This document shows, in pieces, positions 8,603 to 15,748 of a DNA stretch of 15,748 nt. This DNA comes from Hypomyces perniciosus. Its lineage: Eukaryota > Ascomycota > Sordariomycetes > Hypocreales > Hypocreaceae. The stretch spans positions 1 to 15,748 of the forward strand of contig SPDT01000012.1 in assembly GCA_008477525.1 (NCBI GenBank). Direction: 5' to 3'. Within the stretch, counting starts at the first letter, position 1. Every line of letters begins with the position of its first letter. The position numbers were made by a program, and so were the translations under genes. Under the pieces are notes generated by a model. The model had not been told where the DNA came from. It ran no database searches and saw only the letters and a list, made by a program, of their open reading frames with translations.

Positions 8603-9180
8603 CCCGGGGAGCATCTTCGGTTTCCAACGCCCTATGAGATCTCTTGTCAGACTTTCTTTTTAGACCCACCAGCAGCCTAAAGATATCTATCTGTCTCTGT
8701 ACGCTACTATTATTTTGTAGATGATTTAACTAATAGAGTATGGAACTTTTGCAATTATATTATTGTACTGAATAAAAGCTCTCTATCGTAATCAGCATAA
8801 TCTATAGCAACAAGAGTAATCTATTGGAATTTGAGTTAGCTGTGGCAATATAGATATTTTGCGGTGCCTATTTCATTATCACCCGCTTTGCCCGCATTTA
8901 TGCATACTGGTCGAAACTCTCCAGCCAACAACCCACCATAGACACCCTCTTTACCAATCGATGGATCATCACAAAGCATCACTATAATAACGGAGAGGGG
9001 GAATTGTTGTAGCAGGCGCTAGGCAGAAATAGATACTAAAGACCTGCGCGTGCTACGCGAGTTGTCAGAGTCCCAGATCGTCCGTTGCTACTAAGTCGGA
9101 AAGCCTTGGCTATATATGGTCTGTATTGGCTTGGTTATTGGGCCTAGAAGGTATATAGAGGCCAACTGCTGCCTCGCAAA
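8603..9180. other. Stretch without a supportable gene
   Basis: There is no long frame on either strand and no recognisable motif. AT content is moderately raised towards 8700-8880. From about 9110 the sequence becomes richer in TA steps and passes into the RIP-like block. Confidence 0.4.
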
Positions 9181-9975
9181 GAGCCTAAAGGGAGAGATAA
9201 GCACTAAAACCTTTATAGAGATTTTATATTATCCTTAGACGCCGCGCTCGATAAAGGCGGCGCTAGCCGACCTTTTGCGGCTTCTTTTATACTCTTTCTA
9301 GTATAGGTTATACTGTTAACGTAAAGGCTTAAAATACTTTTATTAAAGACTATATATACTATGTCACGTCCGAGCACGTTTCCTTTATATAGAGTTGGTA
9401 CCGTTATAATAATTGCTAGAAATGCGATTATTAGCCTATTCTTTTGCCTTTGGCGTGACGGTATAACGGTTCGTTACATACTAGCCGCTTTTTAAACTGT
9501 ACCGTTAAGTGTCATAATTAACTATTACCAGCTATTAGATAAAGCGACTTTATATCTATAATTTTAAGATAAGCAGGCTATTTTATATATATAAAGAAAA
9601 TGAAAAAAGGATTATTAACGCTATTAACGATAGTAGGATATAAATATCTAGTTCTAGGTAAAGAAAGGTCTTAAATATATCGCAATACTAAAAGCAAAAC
9701 GCTGCTTTTTAAAAAATTTAAAAATAATAAAATTACTATTGCAGATGAGCTATTAGGCTAATTTTTATAAGGAAGCTTTAACTTTATACTTATTAAATAT
9801 CTAACGCTTTAACTTAAAATACAATAAATATCTGCTGTTATTTTTTAGTTTTATATATTAAAGCGAATACTAATACTTAAAAGTATTATCTTTATTATTG
9901 CTGTTAAGCATTTCGTTAAGTTCTTTTACTTTAAAATAACTAATAAATTTATTAAAGGATTTAAAGTACTAGACT
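9181..9975. repeat. AT-rich, RIP-like transposon relic
   Basis: This block is strikingly rich in A and T, with very many TpA steps and few CpA or TpG, the signature of repeat-induced point mutation of a repeated element in filamentous ascomycetes. Stops (TAA, TAG) fill every frame. A faint protein signal remains on the plus strand at about 9596-9640, ENEKRIINAINDSRI, with later stops falling where CAA or CAG would be expected before C-to-T change. It recalls the N-terminal helix-turn-helix of pogo/Fot1-type transposases, but this is a weak resemblance. The right edge is sharp: normal composition returns at 9976 with the LTR-like segment. Confidence 0.6.
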
Positions 9976-10350
9976 TGTCAACGACCCGACCAGGTCGAAG
10001 ACCCAGGTCCGGAAGAATGTCGGAACGACGAGCCAATAGGAACATAATCACTAGGGTACGTACCGAATCGCTGATGATTAGGACGTATGTAAGTGATCAC
10101 AAACCTCAAATCATCAGGAACGTAGCTACGTCCCCTGATGATTGTCACAACTCTCCTTTGTATACTACGACTGGCTTGTCACTCATTTAGTATAGTTACT
10201 TAGACTGTCGTTAACAATTGCATTCACCAGAACCGCCTGTTCTACAGAATCGTGACTACGTTACCTGCTCAGTATTCATCCCTGACCTCTCTGTCAACAT
10301 AAACCCACGAGCCTCGGTTTATCCCTTGAGAATCAACCCGGATCGTCACA
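9976..10350 (+). repeat. Solo LTR-like segment
   Basis: The segment starts TGTCAACGACCCGACC and ends GGATCGTCACA, giving the TG...CA ends and short inverted termini (TGTCAACGA against TCGTCACA) typical of long terminal repeats of Ty3/gypsy- or copia-type retrotransposons. It is 375 bp. No matching second LTR, primer-binding site or clear polypurine tract is seen, and the flanking five bases (AGACT and TCCCT) are not a duplication. It keeps ordinary base composition although AT-rich blocks abut both sides. A 71-codon frame inside (9975-10190) is not considered real. Direction is unknown; plus is nominal. Confidence 0.5.
10110..10142. repeat. Inverted repeat inside the LTR-like segment
   Basis: ATCATCAGGAACGTAG is followed directly by its near-perfect reverse complement, CTACGTCCCCTGATGAT: 15 pairs with a small internal mismatch/bulge and no loop. 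CTGATGATT also occurs as direct copies near 10071 and 10135. It could form a cruciform or a hairpin in an RNA read from the LTR. Confidence 0.7.
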
Positions 10351-10354
10351 TCCC

Positions 10355-10625
10355 TGTAAAGTAAATTAATAAAGTTTATTTTTTAATAATAATAAATAAT
10401 TCTTATAGCTTATGAAACTCTTTATATAATTAAAAAAATTAATATAATTAAAAAAGTTAAATAAAAAAAGTTTTATTTTTAATAATTTAAATTATTAATA
10501 ATTATTTACTTAAATATTAAAGAAAATATTATTTTTTTAATTGCTTTATAAATAAATAAAGTATTTATCAATACTTTTAAAAAGCTTTTTTTTTCAAAGT
10601 TTTTTATAGATTTTACAAAGTTAAA
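10355..10625. repeat. AT-rich, RIP-like block
   Basis: Almost pure A and T, including repeated words such as AATTAAAAAA (near 10430-10455). No frame is open. It abuts the LTR-like segment and ends sharply at TCCTGGCAGGGC. It may be the other part of the element at 9181-9975 split by the LTR, or a separate relic. Confidence 0.6.
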
Positions 10626-11644
10626 TAAATCCTGGCAGGGCTTACCTAGACATAACCGATTGCTATCAGAGTCTTAGTGTTTTGGATGGACGGCCATTCG
10701 CAGAGTCCATTCTGCCGGGGAGTTGTTGGTCGTCGTCGCTTCGATGTACGGGATATGTGATAGTTCGCAATGATGCGAGCGCGCAAACGGGGTGAAGCGA
10801 CCGCACAATGCCTGATCGAGATATCCGACCCTCAGGGTACTGTTAAGCTATCCCGAATCCCGCAACATCACCAGGGCTCTAAATTAGCAACCCCGCTCGG
10901 TCGTAAGCTGTCAATATGATGAAAACTCGGCCTGGGTAGCTATTCTAGCCACTTCATGAAGTCTGGTGCTATCGCTGCTTCCCGATTCTGGGAGGCATCA
11001 ATGTCAGAAATCATTCTCCCTCGCATCGCATCAGGCAAATGAGGTTTGTTTCGCTTTGAGATCCTGCAGGCTGCTCTCCTAGCCCTACTGCACGAGGTTA
11101 CTAGTTCGTCCTGATAGTCGGTTCTCAGGGCCTTTTTCCTGCTGGAGTGATTGGAAACGTGTTGGAATTCTGCTCGCTGTCCTTCTTTGCGCGCGAGTCC
11201 TTGAGCATGCGGCGGAGGCCTCCATACAGTGGGCCGTGCAGGGTGGACCGAAGCAGATCGATCGATAGGAGTCGCGCCAATTGCTTTTCAATGACTAGTT
11301 TCGCTGTTCCGAGGCACGGCTGACCGAGTCTTGATGTGCGCGAGGTTTTGATTGACTCAGAACGACGTCATAAGCGGGTATAAACATCGCTGGTGGTTGA
11401 CGCTTGACGAAACAAACATCGTCAGGGCGTTATTGGAGGCCTATTCGTAATTGAAATTGAAAGGAGCACTGTGCGAAATGCGTTCCATGGCTCGTCAATT
11501 CTGTACGATCGTACCTCGGGGAGAGGTCCTGCATGTCGATGGATACCCGACATTCTCAGCGCGACAGGGGGACGATGTGCTCAGAACATGTGTCCTCGGT
11601 GTACCCAGACATGAGAGTCACTACTGCTAGATGTAGAATCGCCC
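10626..11644. other. 1 kb of normal composition, no supportable gene
   Basis: Sequence of normal GC content lies between two AT-rich blocks. The only frame above 60 codons is on the minus strand (11085-11291, 68 codons) with no recognisable motif. Plus frames are interrupted about every 30-60 codons. It may be a decayed single-copy gene or unique spacer that escaped RIP. Confidence 0.4.
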
Positions 11645-11850
11645 AGCTAGTAAATTATTATAAATATTTAAATAGTTAAAGACTTTAATATTAAACAGTT
11701 AGGAATATAAGTTAAATATAGTGGGAAAAATAGTAATAATAATATCGAATTCGGATATAATATTTAATAAATTTAAAGGTTATATACCCTATAAAGCTAT
11801 TAATAATAAGAAGCTAATAAATCTTTTTAGCTATAACCTAGCCAGATCGT
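11645..11850 (+). repeat. AT-rich, RIP-like block with a surviving frame
   Basis: This is a third AT-rich block. Unlike the other two it keeps one plus frame open from 11703 to a TGA at 11868-11870 (55 codons), reading EYKLNIVGKIVIIISNSDII and then FNKFKGYIPYKAINNKKLIN. The SNSDIIFN part faintly recalls the protease region of copia-type polyproteins (D-S/T-G followed by H-I-x-N), with changes that RIP could cause. The resemblance is speculative, and AT-rich codons (Asn, Lys, Ile) alone can create such a frame. Confidence 0.4.
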
Positions 11851-12039
11851 TTACGGTTGGACGGCCCTGACATCAGCGTCCAGGTTCAATCTTCGCCAAG
11901 GGCGCCGGGCTGAAGGCATCTCGACGAGTCAAATCCATTAGAAACGCGGGGTTGGGCCGACGTGAATGCGAGGCACGCGATGGCGAAGTGCGAAGAATGC
12001 CTTCTTCATCATTCATTCAGTTCGGACCAGACAAGAGAA

Positions 12040-12047
12040 CCCCCCCC
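12040..12047 (+). repeat. C8 homopolymer
   Basis: Eight consecutive C residues, a slippage-prone site. No gene is called across it. Confidence 0.9.
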
Positions 12048-12192
12048 TTCGTTCAGCCACCAAGCAGCTAATTCTTATAGACTGACACCTTGGCTTCTCG
12101 GCCGAGCAGGACGAGTATACCTTTTGTATTATTGCTTCGTACACATGGCATATATGTATAACACAGATGCCCTCCACCACGACGCACGTGTG

Positions 12193-12213
12193 AAAAATAA
12201 AATAAAATAAAAA
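12193..12213 (+). repeat. (AAAAT)n microsatellite
   Basis: About four pentamer units. The tract is flanked by CACGTG (12185-12190) and ACGTGG (from 12213), so two G-box-like sites bracket it. It lies just beyond the 3' end of the minus-strand relic that ends at 12253. Confidence 0.8.
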
Positions 12214-12252
12214 CGTGGCATTGGCGATAGCACCAATCCAATCCTCACCCAC

Positions 12253-12438
12253 TCAACCGCCAGTCTCTGGTCCTTCGCCCCACAGGTTCAACTCCTTCGC
12301 CTCAAACCCACTGCCAGGAACCCCAGCGGCCATCGTACCCTGATAATTTTCAACCTCGACGTCAGACTGAAGCCGTGACGGCGTTTCTTCTGGCTTGTTT
12401 CTTCCGACTGCTGCCTCTACGGAGTATATACGACCTAG
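12253..12438 (-). pseudogene. C-terminal coding fragment, minus strand
   Basis: A minus frame of 62 codons reads IYSVEAAVGRNKPEETPSRL, then QSDVEVENYQGTMAAGVPGS, then GFEAKELNLWGEGPETGG, to a TGA at 12253-12255. This looks strongly like the hydrophilic, acidic C-terminal tail of a fungal protein, with Gly/Pro/Glu-rich codons, and the plus-strand frame over it (12375-12614) looks like its shadow. The frame is closed upstream by a TAG at 12439-12441; CGTAG there could also be an intron acceptor. It probably belongs to the same decayed gene as the islands at 12830-13740 (same strand, right order, membrane-spanning parts upstream). No family recognised. Confidence 0.5.
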
Positions 12439-12637
12439 CTACGTTGCACACAACACTAACCACGGGTTTGTTTAGAATATGGCGATTCATCCTCATCCTA
12501 TGGGGCTGCTTTGAGTGCTTCGCACAGTTTTTCGGAGTATTCATGCGCGCATGCGCCCGCGACATGTTGAAGCGCGATCTTGACGGTCAGTCGCATACGA
12601 GCACGAACGAGTAACAAACAGGCTGGCCACAGAGGTT

Positions 12638-12669
12638 GTTTTCGTTTCGTTTCGTTTCGTTTTGTTTTG
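12638..12669 (+). repeat. (TTTCG)n / TTTTG microsatellite
   Basis: About six pentamer units, mostly TTTCG, drifting to TTTTG at the right end. Confidence 0.85.
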
Positions 12670-12829
12670 GACATCAAATGGTTTGGCCGAGATTCGCTGT
12701 GTTTATGGAGTCACTCACTGCTGGGTCCGCGTGATCGGTATTCGGATTTTGGTCAATCATCGGACTTGTACGCACGCAATATCACGAATATACCTAGCTA
12801 AATATAAATGACAATATATGCTCTTCTGT

Positions 12830-13740
12830 TTCGAGAGCCTTCTGCATCCTGCAGACCCAGCGAGAAAAATGAACACGAAGCTGCCTAGGAAACGGTTGCA
12901 CCAGTGCGAGGACATAGCCAATCATCCATTCTGTCTTAGTCGGTGATCTGCGCATACGGGGTCTTATCGACTGCGCCCTACTTCACAATGATCCCGCCAA
13001 GTCTCCAAAACATCAATAATCGAGACAATCTTATCCCGACCATCCTTCCAACCTTCCTAGTTCGTCTTCCTTCAATGGAGTCTTGTTGAGAGCATAGAAA
13101 AGCGCCAGGAAGACTAGGAGAGCACCACACACCAGCCGGTGCTGTACAGTTGCCACAAGTACCAAATCAATGGGCCCCAGTCAGGCAGAACGAACCGAAA
13201 GAGGTCATTTGGCTGGTAATTATCCTCCTGGCTGATGCTGTAATACTTGGCCTCTCTTGTCCCACACCCTCGAGTGCGCTGGCGTAATTCTTCTGGCCAG
13301 ACTCGGAGGCTTCTTGGACGAGTTGCAGACAGTGCGAGCCGCACGGGAGCCTTGTAGAATTGGATGAACCATCTCAATGGTTTGATGCATAGATGAGTAT
13401 TAGAATACCCGTCTTTTGGTCAAACGCTGCGCAAGAAGCATACATGGTCAGCACAAGGAATCTCCCTTGTTGTCCATCTCGTCACCCGTTCGACATACCT
13501 GTTGCATCAATCTTGAGGCTGTTCGAGGCTTAAGAATCGCTATCCAGCGAAATTCCGAGGATCAGCCATCGTAGTCAATCTCGCAGCCAATGGATTAGAC
13601 GCCCTTTGAGAACGACGGGCTCGACAGAATGGATGCGTGAAGGATGCATTGGGTAGGAATACGGTGTTCAACGCATCTTCCCTGCTCTTACGAGCTGATC
13701 CCACGCAACAGGTCTTCATGACACCGGGAATCTCACGTGC
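12830..13740 (-). pseudogene. Decayed multi-pass membrane protein gene, minus strand
   Basis: Coding-like islands in 5'-to-3' order on the minus strand. EIPGVMKTCCVGSARKSRED and LNTVFLPNASFTHPFCRAR run to a TAG near 13551. LKIDAT is then spliced over an intron (13427-13498) to AFDQKTGILILIYASNH, which stops. A shifted frame, 13114-13377, reads RWFIQFYKAPVRLALSATRP, VWPEELRQRT and FRFVLPDWGPLIWYLWQLYS. A further shift gives IDLVLVATVQHRLVCGALLV then FLALFYALNKTPLKEDELGR, a likely membrane helix followed by a charged loop. At about 12850-12925, MIGYVLALVQPF with FLGSFVFIFLAGSAGC after a slip gives another likely helix. The tail may be the fragment at 12253-12438. At least four frame breaks are needed. 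The protein was probably membrane-embedded; I do not recognise the family. Confidence 0.45.
13427..13498 (-). other. Spliceosomal intron, minus strand
   Basis: On the minus strand the exon ends GCAACAG, followed by GTATGT; a branch-site match GCTGACC lies about 30 bases before the 3' end CTTGCGCAG. The length of 72 bp and all three signals fit a fungal intron very well, and it joins two coding-like pieces in frame (IDA-TAFDQKTG). It is the best single proof that a real gene lay on the minus strand here. Confidence 0.6.
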
Positions 13741-14009
13741 TAATAATACTTATGTATAAAGCCAAAGCTTACATATGCAAGCCATGAAAACATCCTGGAT
13801 TTCCCATCTTGTCTGTTCAGGAGGGAAAGGGTATTGGATAATGGAATAGAGGAATCCCCAAAGAGCAGAGGGATAGATTCAATGTCTGGTAAAACAAAAC
13901 AAAAAAGTGTTGAAGAGGTAGAAGCGCTCGTTCTTGGGAGAGAGGACAAGAGAAGACCTCGACATACAGGAACCACGTTTCCGTACCAATTGATGAAACA
14001 GGCCCCCAA
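13740..14009 (-). other. Hydrophobic minus-strand ORF, doubtful
   Basis: An 89-codon frame from an ATG at 14007-14009, rich in Leu, Ser and Phe, with runs such as VVPVCRGLLLSSL. It sits just upstream of the decayed minus-strand membrane gene and could be its N-terminal part, but no splice link is seen. A plus-strand frame (13834-14031) overlaps it and is equally open, so the call is weak. Confidence 0.2.
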
Positions 14010-14391
14010 TCACATTAAACTCAATATATGACGCTGCGTGTTATCCCAATCCCATCGCCTCCGGAGAGAGTTTCCAAACTCATGGCCACTGACTATCATC
14101 AGAGTTGCGAGCTCGTTGCACTGCAGAGATCCATATCAGCGATGAAACCTGACGTCACCATCACGAAGCTCCCCAAATCCACATACCCCTTCTGCTTCTC
14201 CCAGTCGTCCCATTGTCTTCTTCTGCGGCTGAGCCTCCCAACACTTTGTTGGGAGAATAGCAAGAGAAAACATTATAGATCTGACGTCTCATCTTAGGTT
14301 CAACAATTTCTCTACTCGGTTCTTTCATTATTCCGTTTTTTTGCCTTCTGATGTTTAGTCTATTCAACCATAGCTGATAGTATCCCCATCA
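14010..14391. other. Probable intergenic stretch before the monooxygenase relic
   Basis: Two overlapping frames (plus 14028-14297 and minus 14161-14367) show no recognisable motif. T- and C-rich stretches around 14300-14345 would suit a fungal promoter or 5' leader for the relic that follows. No clear TATA box. Confidence 0.35.
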
Positions 14392-15748
14392 ATGGCTCCC
14401 GCTAGTCATGGCCAATCCACTCATCAACTTGCTATTCCTTTACCAGCTATGCAATGAATCATTGACAGAGCGCTCTCGCCCAATCCCCCCTTTGGGACAC
14501 CCCTTTTGCACGGCCAAAGATTGCCATTCATCGGTGCTGGTATCACTGGGTCTCGGCAGCAGCCCTGTGTTGGCCATGGATTTCGACGTCGCTGCTCTTT
14601 CGAGCCAGGTTCCAGGGAAACCTTGGTGGCCATTTGGAGTGTAATTCTCTATCCATAAACCTATACCCATGCCCCATCCTCTCGAACATTACCAGGTTGG
14701 GCTGATACAGGTTTCGCGTCTGCAGAAGTCAATGAACACTTCCGGTCTTCAAATCATTCCATCATGTTCCGCTTCCACCCCCCCTCCTATCAGCTGGGAA
14801 AGAGGAACCCAAAATCGCAAACCAAATCCCAGCCAGATTGAGGCAGCTCTGGAGCGCTATGCCTTCAAAAATGACCAATTCAACTTCAAGGACGCTGTGA
14901 CTCAAGATGAATACTAGGTGGATCATCAACATGACCCGGCAAACGGACCTTTGATGGCCTCATTGTCCGCTGTCCGTAACTTGTGGTGAACCCAAGGTCC
15001 CCAATGTCAACCAGCGTGGATGAATTCAAGGCGATACACCACTCAAGCGAGTTGACCGGTAAGTGAAGCCTCAAACCTTTTTCCTCTCACAATCAACCTT
15101 TTTAACACCCAATAGCACAGATGTCCAGGATAACAATGTCGCCATTAGTGGAGGAGCGCCTCATCCGTCGAGCCCTCGATTCGCCCTCCACCAACGACGC
15201 GAGCCGCCAAAATCTCGATCCTCCTCGATCGACCAAGGATCATTCCCCCAACATGGGCGTCGACGTCCCTGCTCAGCTTCAACATCTTCGGACAAGAGAC
15301 CATCTTCCTATCTCCTTCATCCCGAGTTTCCTCCTCCGCAAGTTCTTCTAACCGCGATTCTCTCGAGGACTCTGGCGCCCACCCACGAGAAAGGCTTCTT
15401 CATGAGCACGGCCCATGTTTAATTCCGACGTCATGGAAAAATCCCAGGGCAAAGCAGATGGATCCGTCGGAGACTTGAAAACTTCGTCGAAGATGGAGTC
15501 GGTCGTAACCGCCGCGCCAGAGGCGTCCCCAAAGGCGGCCCGGGCCACTAACAACTCGTCACCCGACGTTGTCATCATGTCCACCGGCTTCCCAAGACCG
15601 GTCGCTGGCAATGCTTCCCAGGACTGCTTCGAGGAGCCATCGGCCTCCCAAACTGGTATCTGCAGACATTCCCGCCCGCTCACCCCTCCGTCTCGCCATT
15701 AACTCGACTACATCGAGCCATTTGGCGTGGTGGTCAACTGGCACATCG
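14392..15748 (+). pseudogene. Flavin-containing monooxygenase-like gene, broken, runs off the window
   Basis: Enzymes of this family use FAD and NADPH to add oxygen to soft nucleophiles or ketones. The family's landmarks appear in order but in different frames. A candidate start is ATG 14392, with a TGA at 14455. PFIGAGITG (14524-14550) is the FAD-binding GxGxxG. FEPGSRETL and IWS follow, like the family's GGxW region. Then TSGLQIIPS, MFRFHP (14764), SQIEAALERYAFKNDQFNF, RWIIN, FDGLIV, and TSVDEFKAIHHSSELT before an intron (15059-15120). After it DVQDNNVAISGG with SASSVE in the next frame gives the NADPH-binding GxGxSxxE-like site. PDVVIMSTGFPRP (15562-15600) is the ATGF-type motif, with Ser for Ala. 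DCFEEP, NWYLQTFPPAHPSV and IEPFGVVVNWHI continue to the edge. At least six frame changes and several stops rule out a working enzyme unless they are sequencing errors. Confidence 0.8.
15059..15120 (+). other. Intron in the monooxygenase relic
   Basis: ACCG|GTAAGTG opens the intron and AATAGCACAG closes it; a branch-like TTTTTAACAC lies about 20 bases before the end. Length 62 bp. Two acceptors lie five bases apart (TAG at 15115, CAG at 15120). Only the CAG gives the family-like junction ELT-DVQDNNVAI; the TAG leads to another frame. Confidence 0.75.

Noticed and set aside
9975..10190. 71-codon ORF in the LTR-like segment
   Set aside because: It begins at the LTR edge, crosses the inverted repeat and has no recognisable motif.
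9181..11850. Centromere, origin of replication or mitochondrial DNA as the cause of the AT-rich blocks
   Set aside because: The blocks are short with sharp edges, alternate with normal DNA, and have the TpA-rich, stop-filled look of RIP. No mitochondrial genes are present.
12285..12300. tRNA B-box-like word GGTTCAACTCC
   Set aside because: There is no A-box or acceptor stem at the right spacing, and the site lies inside the minus-strand coding fragment.
12375..12614. Hydrophobic 79-codon plus ORF
   Set aside because: It largely overlaps the stronger minus-strand C-terminal frame (12253-12438) and shows only hydrophobicity, as antisense shadows often do.
15121..15351. Plus ORF starting at ATG 15121 as a separate gene
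   Set aside because: It begins right at the intron acceptor and overlaps the NADPH-site coding frame. It is an alternative frame of the monooxygenase relic.
15348..15683. 111-codon minus-strand ORF
   Set aside because: The plus strand carries monooxygenase motifs in the same place, so this is a shadow frame.
1..15748. Giant mobile element (Starship-like) with a tyrosine recombinase captain
   Set aside because: I looked for a DUF3435-like tyrosine recombinase and found no supporting motif on either strand.

Overview
The window looks like nuclear DNA of a filamentous ascomycete fungus, probably Pezizomycotina. Evidence: two short GT-AG introns of fungal type (62 and 72 bp), AT-rich blocks that look like repeat-induced point mutation (RIP), a fungal Tc1/mariner element, and protein relics that match fungal families. 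Short TACGGAGTA-like motifs hint at Eurotiales, but this is weak. I saw no tRNA, rRNA, CRISPR array or prokaryotic signal.

Main result: this is a gene and transposon graveyard. No open frame exceeds 161 codons, and every recognisable protein must be read by jumping between frames. From left to right: 1-1240 holds no convincing gene; 1241-2128 holds overlapping ORFs that cannot be resolved; 2886-3179 is an orphan coding-like frame; 3276-4654 is a dead Tc1/mariner transposon with inverted repeats; 4968-5255 is a broken copy of a small conserved fungal protein; 5742-6404 (minus) is a broken gene with an AT-hook-like motif; 6421-7017 (plus) is a broken unidentified gene; 7581-8000 has decayed repeats of about 50 bp; 8091-8602 is a possible small ORF behind a TATA box.

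9181-11850 is a mosaic. Three very AT-rich, RIP-like blocks (9181-9975, 10355-10625, 11645-11850) alternate with a solo-LTR-like segment of normal composition (9976-10350) and 1 kb of normal-composition DNA without a gene. From 12253 to about 14009 the minus strand carries islands of a decayed multi-pass membrane protein gene with one well-preserved intron. From 14392 to the right edge the plus strand carries the clearest relic: a flavin-containing monooxygenase-like gene with a stop, several frameshifts and one intact intron, running off the window.

The relics do not form a working pathway. The picture is a repeat-rich, probably subtelomeric or accessory region (inference) where single-copy genes decayed by indels and stops while repeats decayed by C-to-T change. 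I did not find a convincing new biological system.
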